Assembly: GCF_006738645.1 (NCBI RefSeq)
Contig: NZ_AP019700.1
Span: 1,996,001-2,060,000 of the forward strand
DNA length: 64,000 nt
Origin: Stella humosa
Lineage (GTDB): Bacteria > Pseudomonadota > Alphaproteobacteria > ATCC43930 > Allostellaceae
Direction: 5' to 3'
Shown here: positions 25,654 through 35,428 of the stretch, in pieces
Layout of the letters: every line of letters starts with the position of its first letter
Numbering within the stretch: position 1 is the first letter of the stretch
The notes under the pieces: generated by a model
Seen by the model: the letters and a program-made list of their open reading frames with translations, nothing else
Databases searched by the model: none
Told to the model about the DNA's origin: nothing
Translations under genes and position numbers: made by a program

Positions 25654-27900
25654 ATGTCTGAAGAATCCGCCGCCCAGCACGCCGCCACCCAGCCGGTCGC
25701 CACCCAGCCAGTCGCGACCCAGCAGGTGGGCGATCCCAAGCCCGCGCGCGCCAGCCGGCGCCGTCTGCCGCCGCCGCCGGCCGCTCCGTCCTCGCCGACC
25801 TGGCCGTCCAATCGCTTCATCAACCGGGAACTGTCCTGGCTCGCCTTCAACGAGCGGGTGCTGGCGGAATCGGCCAACCTGCACCATCCGCTGCTGGAGC
25901 GGCTGCGCTACGTCTCGATCTCGGCCGGCAACCTGGACGAGTTCTACATGGTGCGGGTCGCCGGCTTGAAGGGGCAGATCCTGGCGGGCGTCGAGGCACC
26001 CAGCCAGGACGGGCTGACACCGGCACAGCAGCTCGCAGCCCTGACCCAGCGCGCGCTGGGCCTGATGGCCGGCCAGCAGGAGCGCTACCGGGCCCTGCGG
26101 CAGGAACTGCGCGAGGCCGGCGTGTCCGTCGTCGATCCGGGCGAGCTGACAGCCGACGAGATGGCGTTCCTCGCCACCCGTTTCCGCGAAGAGACGTTCC
26201 CCGTGCTGACGCCGCTGGCGGTCGATCCGGCTCATCCGTTTCCGTTCATCCCCAACCTCGGGCTGGGGCTGGTGCTGGCGCTGCGCCGGCGCACCGACGG
26301 CGAGCAGATGCAGGCGATCATCCTGCTGCCGCAGCAGTTGGGCCGCTTCGTGCGCCTGCCGGGGCCGGAGATCCGCTTCCTGGCGATGGAGCAGTTCATC
26401 GGCCTCTTCCTCGACCGCCTTTTCCCCGGGTTCGACGTGCTGGGCCGCGGCACCTTCCGCATCCTGCGCGACAGCGAGGTCGAGATCGAGGAGGAGGCCG
26501 AGGACCTGGTGCGCCTCTACGAGTCGGCCCTCAAGCGGCGCAAGCGCGGCCATGTCATCCGCCTGGGCGTCACCGCCGACACCAGCGAGGCGCTGCAGGC
26601 CTTCCTGGTCGAGCAATTGCACGTGGTGCCCGATGACATCTTCGCGGTCGACGGGCTGGTCGGCCTGGTCGACATCAAGCAGGTCATCATCGACGACCGG
26701 CCGGAGCTGAAGTTCCAGCCCTACAACCCGCGCTTCCCCGAGCGCATCCGCGATTTCGGCGGCGATTGCTTCGCGGCGATCCGCTCCAAGGATATCCTGG
26801 TCCACCACCCGTACGAGAGCTTCGACGTCGTCGTTCAGTTCGTGCGCCAGGCGGCGGCCGACCCGGCGGTGGTGTCGATCAAGCAGACGCTCTATCGCAC
26901 CAGCAACGACTCGCCGATCGTGCGCGCGCTCATCGAGGCGGCCGAGGCCGGCAAGTCGGTGGCGGCCCTGATCGAGCTGAAGGCGCGCTTCGACGAGGAG
27001 CAGAACATCCTCTGGGCCCGTCACCTGGAGCGGGCGGGGGTGCAGGTCGTCTACGGCTTCTTCGACCTGAAGACCCACGCCAAGATCTCGCTGGTGTCGC
27101 GGCGCGAGGGGGCGGGCCTGCGCAACTATGTCCATTTCGGGACCGGCAACTACCATCCCTACACGGCCAAGGTTTACACCGACCTGTCCTTCTTCACCTG
27201 TGACCCGGCGCTGTGCAGCGACGCGGCCAAGTTCTTCAACTACATGACCGGCTATGCCGTGCCGGAGGGGCTGGAGAAGCTGGCGATCGCGCCCATCTCG
27301 CTGCGCTCGACGCTGGTCCGCCATATCGAGGAGGAGATCGAGCACGCGCGCGCCGGCCGGCCCGCCACGATCTGGGCCAAGATGAACGCGCTGGTCGACC
27401 CCGACATCATCGACGCCCTGTACCGCGCTTCGCAGGAGGGGGTGAAGATCGAGCTGGTGGTGCGCGGCATCTGCTGCCTGCGGCCCGGCGTGCCCGGCAT
27501 GTCGGAGAACATTCGCGTCAAGAGCATCGTCGGCCGTTTCCTGGAGCATGCCCGGATCGTCTGCTTCGGCGGCGGCCACCGCATGCCGTCGCCGGCCGCC
27601 AAGGTCTTCATATCCTCGGCCGACTGGATGTCGCGCAATCTCGACTACCGGCTGGAGGCGCTGGTGCCGATCGAGAACCCGACCGTCCACCAGCAGGTGC
27701 TGGACCAGATCATGGTCATCAACATGAAGGACGAGGCCCAAAGCTGGACCTTGGGGGAGGATGGCGAGTATGTCCGGGTGTCGCCGGACGGTAACGGATT
27801 CTCAGCCCATGGGTATTTCATGACCAATCCCAGCCTCTCTGGTCGAGGCAGTGCCCTGAAGCAGGCCCGCCAGCCGAAGGCGCCCCGCCGCAGTGACTGA
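25654..27900 (+). CDS. ppk1: polyphosphate kinase 1
   Basis: A 748-residue PPK1 that makes long-chain polyphosphate from ATP. Family hallmarks: '[18 protein letters not shown]', '[20 protein letters not shown]', the autophosphorylated His475 in '[15 protein letters not shown]', His494 in '[18 protein letters not shown]' (19 residues on, as in E. coli PPK), and '[18 protein letters not shown]'. The first 50 residues are an Ala/Gln/Pro-rich disordered extension with a repeated VATQP unit, absent from most homologues. Start ATG at 25654; an in-frame TTG at 25633 is less likely. It overlaps ppx by 8 nt. Confidence 0.97.
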   Translation: MSEESAAQHAATQPVATQPVATQQVGDPKPARASRRRLPPPPAAPSSPTWPSNRFINRELSWLAFNERVLAESANLHHPLLERLRYVSISAGNLDEFYMVRVAGLKGQILAGVEAPSQDGLTPAQQLAALTQRALGLMAGQQERYRALRQELREAGVSVVDPGELTADEMAFLATRFREETFPVLTPLAVDPAHPFPFIPNLGLGLVLALRRRTDGEQMQAIILLPQQLGRFVRLPGPEIRFLAMEQFIGLFLDRLFPGFDVLGRGTFRILRDSEVEIEEEAEDLVRLYESALKRRKRGHVIRLGVTADTSEALQAFLVEQLHVVPDDIFAVDGLVGLVDIKQVIIDDRPELKFQPYNPRFPERIRDFGGDCFAAIRSKDILVHHPYESFDVVVQFVRQAAADPAVVSIKQTLYRTSNDSPIVRALIEAAEAGKSVAALIELKARFDEEQNILWARHLERAGVQVVYGFFDLKTHAKISLVSRREGAGLRNYVHFGTGNYHPYTAKVYTDLSFFTCDPALCSDAAKFFNYMTGYAVPEGLEKLAIAPISLRSTLVRHIEEEIEHARAGRPATIWAKMNALVDPDIIDALYRASQEGVKIELVVRGICCLRPGVPGMSENIRVKSIVGRFLEHARIVCFGGGHRMPSPAAKVFISSADWMSRNLDYRLEALVPIENPTVHQQVLDQIMVINMKDEAQSWTLGEDGEYVRVSPDGNGFSAHGYFMTNPSLSGRGSALKQARQPKAPRRSD

Positions 27901-29407
27901 TGGCCCAGCCTTCCCCGGCGGGCTGCCGGCCGGGGATCCGAACGCGCGCGTCGCCGTCATCGATGTCGGCTCCAACTCCATCCGCCTCGTCGTCTTCGAC
28001 GGGCTGAAGCGCTCGCCGCTCGCCCTCTTCAACGAGAAGGTGATGTGCGGCCTGGGCCGCGGGCTGGAGCGTACCGGCCGCCTCAGCCCCGAAGGCACCG
28101 TCCAGGGGCTGGAGAACATGCGCCGCTTCGTGCGTCTGGCCCGCCTGATGGGCGTAGGCCGGCTCGACGTGCTGGCGACCGCGGCCGTGCGCGAGGCCGA
28201 GGACGGGCCGGCATTCGTCGCCGCCTTCGAGGATCAGTGCGGTGTCCCCGTCCGGGTCATCTCCGGCGTGGAGGAGGCCGCCCTGTCGGCTGGCGGCGTG
28301 CTGAGCGGCATCCCCGACGCCGCCGGCGTGATGGGCGACCTGGGTGGCGGCAGCGTCGAGCTGGTGCCCTTGCTGAACGGCATGGCGGGGCCGGGCATCA
28401 GCCTGCCGATCGGGCCGCTGCGGCTGGCCGATGCCGCCGGCGACAGCCCCAAGAAGGCGCGCGACCTGGTCGATGCGGCGATGGCCCGGGTGGATTGGCT
28501 GTCCCAGCATCGCGGCCGGAACCTCTATCTGGTCGGCGGCGCCTGGCGGGCGCTGGCGCGCATCCACATGGATGTGAGCCGCTATCCGCTGCACATCATC
28601 CACCATTACTCGATCGACCGTCCGGCGGCCGACGCCTTCCTGCGCGAACTGGCCAAGCTCAACCGCAAGGCGCTGGAGAAGCTGACCGGCGTGTCCCGCC
28701 GCCGCCTCGATTCGGTGCCGAACGCGGCCATGCTGCTGGGGCGGATCATCGAGGCGATGGTCCCGGCCCGCATCGTCTTCTCGGCCACCGGCCTGCGCGA
28801 GGGGCATATCTTCGCCGCCCTCGACGAGGAGACCCGCCGGCTGGACCCGTTGCTGGCGGCCTGCCGCTCGATCGCCGCCCGCGGCCGCCGCTTCGGGGCG
28901 GATGGCGAGGACCTGGTCGCCTGGACCGATTCCCTGTTCGCCGCCGACCCACCGGCCCTGCGCCGGATGCGCCATGCGGCAGCATTGCTGTCGGACAGCG
29001 CCTGGAACGAGCATCCGGACTACCGCGCCGAGCACGCTTTCCTGGGGGCCTTGCGCCTGCCGCATGGCGGGCTCGACCATCGCGGCCGGCTGCTGGTGGC
29101 GACCATGCTGCATGCGCGCTATGGCGGCGAGGCGACGGCGCCGGTGCTGGCGCCCTACGCGCGGCTGGCCAGCGACGGCGAGCGACTGTGGGCCCAGGCG
29201 GTCGGGCTGGCGTTGCGGGTGGGCTATACCGTATCGGGCGGCTCGCCCATGGCGTTGGCGCGCACGCGCCTGGAACTGACGCCGGCCGGCATCCGTCTGG
29301 TGCTGCTGCGCGACGACGAGGTGATGGCGGGCGAGGCGGTCCGGCGCCGGCTGGAAGCGTTGGGCCGGGCCCTGGGCCTGCCGGCAAAGGTAGCCTTCGA
29401 GGAGTGA
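27893..29407 (+). CDS. ppx: Ppx/GppA family exopolyphosphatase
   Basis: A 504-residue actin/Hsp70-fold phosphatase. The first phosphate motif '[17 protein letters not shown]' (about 21-37), '[15 protein letters not shown]', and the second '[16 protein letters not shown]' are clear; a C-terminal HD-like helical part follows ('HEDLVAWTD'-type, here '[13 protein letters not shown]', '[11 protein letters not shown]'). It removes terminal phosphates from polyphosphate or hydrolyses pppGpp. The start is the GTG at 27893, inside ppk1, so synthesis and breakdown of polyphosphate are coupled, a frequent arrangement. Confidence 0.92.
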   Translation: MTDGPAFPGGLPAGDPNARVAVIDVGSNSIRLVVFDGLKRSPLALFNEKVMCGLGRGLERTGRLSPEGTVQGLENMRRFVRLARLMGVGRLDVLATAAVREAEDGPAFVAAFEDQCGVPVRVISGVEEAALSAGGVLSGIPDAAGVMGDLGGGSVELVPLLNGMAGPGISLPIGPLRLADAAGDSPKKARDLVDAAMARVDWLSQHRGRNLYLVGGAWRALARIHMDVSRYPLHIIHHYSIDRPAADAFLRELAKLNRKALEKLTGVSRRRLDSVPNAAMLLGRIIEAMVPARIVFSATGLREGHIFAALDEETRRLDPLLAACRSIAARGRRFGADGEDLVAWTDSLFAADPPALRRMRHAAALLSDSAWNEHPDYRAEHAFLGALRLPHGGLDHRGRLLVATMLHARYGGEATAPVLAPYARLASDGERLWAQAVGLALRVGYTVSGGSPMALARTRLELTPAGIRLVLLRDDEVMAGEAVRRRLEALGRALGLPAKVAFEE

Positions 29408-29412
29408 GCGCC

Positions 29413-30276
<864 letters not shown>

Positions 30277-30292
30277 CTGCCGCAACGGCCGA

Positions 30293-30313
30293 TGGGCAGC
30301 GGCTCGCTGCCCA
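30293..30313. terminator. hairpin between convergent hydrolase and rnd genes
   Basis: An 8-bp perfect inverted repeat TGGGCAGC / GCTGCCCA with a 5-nt GGCTC loop in the 44-nt gap between two convergent stops. There is no T-run on either side, so it is either a weak bidirectional terminator or a 3'-end stabiliser. Confidence 0.45.
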
Positions 30314-30320
30314 GCAGCGA

Positions 30321-31484
30321 TCAGACTGCCACCCGGCCGAGGTCGACGACCGCGATCGACTTGCCGTGGGCGGTCAGGCCCAGCTTGCCGTGCTTCAGGG
30401 CCAGGGCATGCTGGCCGAATATCTCCCGCCGCCAACCTTCGAGCGCCGGCACATCGGCGTCGTCGGAGGCCGCGATGCGCTCCAGGTCGTCGGCCGACGC
30501 CACCAGCTTCTGGGCGACGTCGTGTTCCTCGCACTGCATCTTCAGCAGCACCCGCAGCAGGTCGCATAGCGGCCCCAGGCCGGGCGGCATGTCCTGGCGC
30601 GGCGGCGGCTGCGGCAGGTCGGCCTCGGGCAGGGCCAGGCCGCGATGGACGGCCTCCAGGATCTCGGAGCCGAAGCGCCCCTCGGCCAGGCCCTTGCCGA
30701 GGCCGCGGGTGCGCGCCAGGTCGTCGACGCTGGCGGGGTGGTGGGCCGCGATCTCCAGCACCGCCTCGTCGCGCAGGATGCGCCCGCGCGGCATGTCCTT
30801 GTCCTGGGCCGTGCGCTCGCGCCAGGCCGCGACCTCCTTCAGGACGGCCAGGAAGCGGCCGCTGCCGCCACGCACCTTGAACCGTCGCCACGACTCCGCC
30901 GGCTCCAGCCGGTAGGTCCCGGGCTCCAGCAGGACGTTCATCTCCTCGTCCAGCCACTCGCCGCGGCCGGACTTCTCCAGCCGGCGGCGCAGCTTCTCGT
31001 AGGTCGGGCGCAGGTGGGTGACGTCGGACAGCGCGTAGGTGAGCTGGCGCGGGGTCAGCGGCCGCTGTGCCCAGTCGGTGAAGCGCGACGACTTGTCGAT
31101 GCGGGCACCGGCCAGCTTGGTCGCCAGGTTCTCGTACGACACGGCCTCGCCGAAGCCGCAGACCATGGCGGCCACCTGGGTGTCGAAGAGCGGCTCGGGG
31201 ATGCGGCCGGTCAGGTGGTAGAAGATCTCGATGTCCTGCCGGGCGGCGTGGAACACCTTCACGATGCGCTCGTCGAACATCAGTTCCAGCAGCGGCGCCA
31301 GGTCCATGCCGGGCGCCAGCGGGTCGATGGCGGCGGCTTCCTCCGGCCCGGCCACCTGGACCAGGCAGAGCTGCGGCCAATAGGTCTTGTCGCGCATGAA
31401 CTCGGTGTCGACCGCGACATAGTCGGCGCCGATCTGGCGCTGGCAGAAGGCGGCGAGGGATTCGGTGTCGGCGATCAGCGTCAT
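30321..31484 (-). CDS. rnd: ribonuclease D
   Basis: A 387-residue RNase D, a 3'-5' exonuclease that trims tRNA precursors. The DEDDy exonuclease site is complete: '[20 protein letters not shown]' (Asp26, Glu28), '[11 protein letters not shown]' (Asp84) and '[11 protein letters not shown]' (Tyr150, Asp154). An HRDC domain follows at about 210-290 ('[18 protein letters not shown]', '[16 protein letters not shown]'). Start ATG at 31484. It is divergent from aspS, and a GC hairpin (31500-31519) lies in its leader. Confidence 0.95.
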   Translation of the reverse strand: MTLIADTESLAAFCQRQIGADYVAVDTEFMRDKTYWPQLCLVQVAGPEEAAAIDPLAPGMDLAPLLELMFDERIVKVFHAARQDIEIFYHLTGRIPEPLFDTQVAAMVCGFGEAVSYENLATKLAGARIDKSSRFTDWAQRPLTPRQLTYALSDVTHLRPTYEKLRRRLEKSGRGEWLDEEMNVLLEPGTYRLEPAESWRRFKVRGGSGRFLAVLKEVAAWRERTAQDKDMPRGRILRDEAVLEIAAHHPASVDDLARTRGLGKGLAEGRFGSEILEAVHRGLALPEADLPQPPPRQDMPPGLGPLCDLLRVLLKMQCEEHDVAQKLVASADDLERIAASDDADVPALEGWRREIFGQHALALKHGKLGLTAHGKSIAVVDLGRVAV

Positions 31485-31661
31485 TCGGCCTCTGTTTGCG
31501 CCCCGCCCTGCGGCGGGGCCATGTCATGTGGCATCGGGTCCTGTGGCATCGGCGGCTCTTCCGATGTAAGAGGAACGTCGGGACGACATTAGGCGCCGAC
31601 CGGCACGCGGTCGAGCGACGCTTTCGGTGGGCCCTGTCGTCCCGCGGCCGTCCCCTTCGTC

Positions 31662-31690
31662 TTGACAGGGGCGGTGATGCCATGCGCTTT
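31662..31690 (+). promoter_or_regulatory. putative aspS promoter
   Basis: A perfect TTGACA at 31662-31667 with a poor -10 (CGCTTT at 31685-31690, 17-nt spacer). Position is right for a short leader to the aspS ATG at 31730. It also argues against the in-frame ATG at 31682 being the start. Confidence 0.4.
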
Positions 31691-31729
31691 TCGCGCGCCC
31701 GATTCCCGCTCCTTTTCGACGGTTTCACG

Positions 31730-33514
31730 ATGCACGCCTATCGCACGCATACCTGCGGCCAGCTCCGCGCCGGCGACGTCGGCGGCCAGGTCCGCCTTTC
31801 CGGCTGGGTCCACCGCAAGCGCGACCACGGTCAGCTCGTCTTCATCGACCTGCGCGACCATTACGGCATCACGCAGTGCGTCGTGGACATCTCGAGCAGT
31901 CTCTTTGCCGCGGTCGACACCCTGCGGGTCGAAAGCGTCATCACCGTCACCGGCAAGGTGGTGGCCCGCTCTGCCGAGACGACCAACGCCAAGCTCGACA
32001 CCGGCGCCATCGAGCTGCAGATCGCCGAGCTGACGGTGCAGTCGGTGGCCGACACGCTGCCGATGCCGGTCAATGCCGATGCTGACTATCCCGAGGACAT
32101 CCGCCTGCGCTACCGCTTCCTCGACCTGCGGCGCGAGGCGGTGCATCGCAACATCATGCTGCGGTCCAAGGTGATCGCCAGCATCCGGCGGCGCATGATC
32201 GAGCAGGGGTTCGCGGAATTCCAGACGCCGATCCTGACCTCGAGCTCGCCCGAGGGCGCGCGCGACTTCCTGGTGCCGAGCCGCATGCATCCGGGGCAGT
32301 TCTATGCCCTGCCGCAGGCGCCCCAGCAGTTCAAGCAGCTGCTGATGGTGGCGGGCTTCGACCGCTATTTCCAGATCGCGCCGTGCTTCCGCGACGAGGA
32401 CAGCCGCGCCGACCGCTCCCCCGGTGAGTTCTACCAGCTCGATTTCGAGATGTCGTTCGTCACCCAGGAAGACGTCTTCCGCACGATCGAGCCGGTGCTG
32501 TCGGGCGTCTTCGACGAGTTCTCGGGCGACCGCGCCGTCACCCCGCCGCCATTCCCGCGCATCCCCTTCGACGAGGCGATGTTGAAGTACGGGTCGGACA
32601 AGCCCGACCTGCGCAACCCGCTGGTGATCGAGGACATCTCGGCCATCTTCGCCAAGTCGGACTTCCAGGTCTTCGTGAAGATCGTGGGTGCCGGCGGCGT
32701 CGTCCGCGCGATCCGCGCGCCGGGGGCGGCTGCCCGCCCGCGCAGCTTCTTCGACAAGCTGAACGACTGGGCCCGCGGCGAAGGTGCGCCGGGCCTCGGC
32801 TACATCACGCTGGCCGACGGCGAGGCCAAGGGGCCGATCGCCAAGTTCCTGTCGGCCGAGCGGGTGGCCGAGATCCGGGCGGCGACCGGTGCCGTCGACG
32901 GCGACGCGGTCTTCTTCGTCGGCGACAAGAAGGGGCCGGCGGCCAAGCTGGCGGGGGCGGCACGCAACCGCATCGGCCAGGAGATGGGCCTCTACGAGGA
33001 AGGCACCTTCCGCTTCTGCTGGATCACCGACTTCCCGATGTACGAGCTGGACGAGAAGACCAACCAGATCGTCTTCTCGCACAACCCCTTCTCCATGCCC
33101 CAGGGCGAGCTGGAAGCGCTGGAGACGATGAACCCGCTGGATATCAAGGCCTTCCAGTACGACATCGTCTGCAACGGGGTAGAGCTGTCGAGCGGCGCCA
33201 TCCGCAACCACAAGCCCGAGATCATGTACAAGGCCTTCGGCATCGCGGGCTATTCGCGCGAGGATGTCGAGGCGCGCTTCGGCGGCATGCTGGCGGCCTT
33301 CAAGTTCGGCGCCCCGCCGCATGGCGGCTCGGCCCCGGGCATCGACCGCATCGTCATGCTGCTGGCCGACGAGCCCAACATCCGCGAGATCATCGCCTTC
33401 CCGCTGAACCAGCAGGCGCAGGACCTGCTGATGCAGGCCCCGGCCGCGGTCCCGGCCGAGCGGCTGAAGGAACTGCATATCCGTCTCGACCTGCCGCCGA
33501 TCAAGAAGCCCTGA
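31730..33514 (+). CDS. aspS: aspartyl-tRNA synthetase
   Basis: A 594-residue class II AspRS: N-terminal OB-fold ('[20 protein letters not shown]'), catalytic core with motif 2 '[20 protein letters not shown]', bacterial GAD insertion (about 290-420), and motif 3 '[20 protein letters not shown]' followed by 'REIIAFPLN'. It charges tRNA-Asp in the cytoplasm. Whether it also charges tRNA-Asn (non-discriminating type, usual in alphaproteobacteria with GatCAB) cannot be decided here. Start ATG at 31730 gives the E. coli-like N-terminus; the upstream in-frame extension is not conserved. Confidence 0.97.
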   Translation: MHAYRTHTCGQLRAGDVGGQVRLSGWVHRKRDHGQLVFIDLRDHYGITQCVVDISSSLFAAVDTLRVESVITVTGKVVARSAETTNAKLDTGAIELQIAELTVQSVADTLPMPVNADADYPEDIRLRYRFLDLRREAVHRNIMLRSKVIASIRRRMIEQGFAEFQTPILTSSSPEGARDFLVPSRMHPGQFYALPQAPQQFKQLLMVAGFDRYFQIAPCFRDEDSRADRSPGEFYQLDFEMSFVTQEDVFRTIEPVLSGVFDEFSGDRAVTPPPFPRIPFDEAMLKYGSDKPDLRNPLVIEDISAIFAKSDFQVFVKIVGAGGVVRAIRAPGAAARPRSFFDKLNDWARGEGAPGLGYITLADGEAKGPIAKFLSAERVAEIRAATGAVDGDAVFFVGDKKGPAAKLAGAARNRIGQEMGLYEEGTFRFCWITDFPMYELDEKTNQIVFSHNPFSMPQGELEALETMNPLDIKAFQYDIVCNGVELSSGAIRNHKPEIMYKAFGIAGYSREDVEARFGGMLAAFKFGAPPHGGSAPGIDRIVMLLADEPNIREIIAFPLNQQAQDLLMQAPAAVPAERLKELHIRLDLPPIKKP

Positions 33515-33522
33515 CCGCCGCC

Positions 33523-33555
33523 GCCGCTCCCGCCCGCCAGTCTGGCGGGAGCGGC
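33523..33555 (+). terminator. aspS terminator-like hairpin
   Basis: A perfect 12-bp inverted repeat, GCCGCTCCCGCC (33523-33534) and its complement (33544-33555), starts 9 nt after the aspS stop. An alternative inner pairing CCCGCCA/TGGCGGG exists. No T-run follows, so efficiency is uncertain. Confidence 0.5.
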
Positions 33556-33704
33556 GAACAGGCTGGACAACGCCAGCGTTTGCAGGGAACCTCCGTCCGG
33601 GGGCAATGATCCGTTCGTTGCCGCAAGGCTGAAGTCGCGGTGCAGAGTGAACGCACGCCGCGACCGGTCTTCGCGCCAGAGCGGATGATGTAGACGGAGA
33701 CCAG

Positions 33705-35408
33705 ATGGCCGGACGGAAACCCTCGAACCTGGCGTTTGGCCTGGACGACAGGCCACCGCTGTCCGTAGTCCTGATTCTGGCCTTTCAGCACACCGTGCTG
33801 ATCCTGATGTTCATCGCCTATCCGCTGATCGTGGCGGCAGGGGCGGGCTTCTCTCCGGAAGCGACCCGCCATTTCGTCACCGCCACGATCTTCGCCATGG
33901 GGGTGGGCACGATCCTGCAGTCGTGGCGCCGCTTCGGCAGCGGCTACCTGTTGATCCACAACCCGAATCCGATCCACATCCCGACGCTGATCCAGGCGGG
34001 CTCGGTCGGCGGCCCGGCGCTGATCGCCACGCTCGGCCTGTTCAGCGCGGCCGTGCAGGCCTCCATGGGCCGCATCATCCGGCCCCTGCGGCGCCTGCTG
34101 CCGGCGGAGGTATGCGGCGTCACCGTCACCATGCTGGGCGTGTCGCTGATCGTGCCCGGGCTCGACCGGTCGCTGGAACTGTCGGCCGACCGGGCCGCAT
34201 TCCAGTCCGACAGCCTGCTGGTATCGGCCGTCACCCTGACCCTGATGCTGTCGGTCGCCATCTTCGCCAAGGGCACGCCCAAGCTGTTCGCGCTGCCGAT
34301 CGGCATCGGCGCCGGCTGGCTGCTGGCCATCGCGATGGGCCATGACGGGCCGACGCCGTCGGGCTCGATCGCATCCTTGCCCTGGATCGACCTGCCGCTC
34401 AGCCTGCCGGGCTTCGCGTTCGACATGGCGTTCCTGCCGGCCATCCTGCTGGGCGCCTTCATCGCCGCCATCGACACGCTGGGCCTGATGATCTCGGTCC
34501 AGCGGATGAACGATGCCGACTGGCGGCGGGCCGATCTGGCCGGCGTCTCCCGCGGCATGGTGGCCGACGGCACGAGTTGCACCATCAGCAGCGTGCTGGG
34601 GGGCATGCCGACGCATATCTCGTCGTCGAACGTCGGCCTGGCATTCGCGACCGGCGCCACGGCGCGCGTCATCGGCATGGCGGCCGGAATCATGCTGGTG
34701 GTGGCGGCCCTCTGCCCGCGGGTGGCGGCGACTGCCACCATGGTGCCGCAGCCGGTGCTGGGCGCCATCATCCTCTATTCGGCCGCCTACCTGATCACGT
34801 CGGGCATGGAGCTGATCCTGTCGCGCCGCCTCAGCGAGCGGCGGGTCTTCACCGTCGGCCTGTCGATCATCGCCGGGATCAGCCTGCTCGTGATCCCGCT
34901 GGTCTTCCGCGGCCTGCCGCCGTCGATCGCGCCCTTCTTCGGCTCGCCCCTGTCGCTGGCGGCCATCACCGCACTCTGCCTCAACCTGGTCTTCCAGATC
35001 GGCATCAGCCGGCAGGCGCAACTGGCGATGCCGGTCGGCGAGAACCCGTTCCTGGTGGTGCACGAGTTCCTCGACCGCCAGGGCGAGCTATGGGGCGCCA
35101 GGCGGGACGTCATCATCGCCGCCTCGCGCACCACGGCGCTGGCGGTGGAGGCCATCGTCGAGGCCGGGTTGGCGCGCGAGGCCGTGCGGCTCGACGTGCA
35201 GTTCGACGAGACCCATCTCGACGTCGTCGTCGCCTATGAAGGCATCCCCCTGGAGCGACCGACCGCCCAGCCGGCCCCGGAATCGCTGCTGGGCGACGAG
35301 CGCGACATCGGCCGCTATGTCGGCTGGACGCTGAGCCAGCTTTCGGATTCGCTGACGCTGCGCTCGGACGGCGAACGGCAGGCGGTCACCATCCGCTTCG
35401 AGCACTGA
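33705..35408 (+). CDS. NCS2-type (nucleobase:cation symporter-2) permease with C-terminal HATPase-like domain
   Basis: A 567-residue protein. Residues 20-435 form about 12-14 membrane helices with the NCS2/xanthine-uracil permease pattern: 'ILAFQHTVLILMFIAYPLIV', 'GVGTILQS', 'AFIAAIDTLGLMISVQRMN' and 'SSSNVGLAFATGATARVIG' (in place of the usual QNxG motif). Members move purines, pyrimidines or ascorbate-like compounds with protons or sodium. Residues 450-567 are soluble and resemble a GHKL/HATPase fold ('VRLDVQFDETHLDVVVAYEG', 'RYVGWTLSQLSDSLTLRSDG', then 'VTIRFEH') but lack the N-box Asn and the D.G.G motif. The SN-for-QN change makes the substrate uncertain. ACGGAGACC precedes the ATG. Single gene, 190 nt after aspS. 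Confidence 0.75.
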   Translation: MAGRKPSNLAFGLDDRPPLSVVLILAFQHTVLILMFIAYPLIVAAGAGFSPEATRHFVTATIFAMGVGTILQSWRRFGSGYLLIHNPNPIHIPTLIQAGSVGGPALIATLGLFSAAVQASMGRIIRPLRRLLPAEVCGVTVTMLGVSLIVPGLDRSLELSADRAAFQSDSLLVSAVTLTLMLSVAIFAKGTPKLFALPIGIGAGWLLAIAMGHDGPTPSGSIASLPWIDLPLSLPGFAFDMAFLPAILLGAFIAAIDTLGLMISVQRMNDADWRRADLAGVSRGMVADGTSCTISSVLGGMPTHISSSNVGLAFATGATARVIGMAAGIMLVVAALCPRVAATATMVPQPVLGAIILYSAAYLITSGMELILSRRLSERRVFTVGLSIIAGISLLVIPLVFRGLPPSIAPFFGSPLSLAAITALCLNLVFQIGISRQAQLAMPVGENPFLVVHEFLDRQGELWGARRDVIIAASRTTALAVEAIVEAGLAREAVRLDVQFDETHLDVVVAYEGIPLERPTAQPAPESLLGDERDIGRYVGWTLSQLSDSLTLRSDGERQAVTIRFEH

Positions 35409-35428
35409 AGGCGGCCGTCCTGCTCGGG

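Noticed and set aside
31589-33478. A 629-codon open frame antisense to aspS (similar ones lie opposite ppk1 at 25489-27741 and lptD at 11868-13715)
   Set aside because: In GC-rich DNA stop codons are rare in the frame opposite a real gene. These translations are rich in Arg/Gly/His/Asp, lack motifs, and the sense strand encodes clear enzymes.
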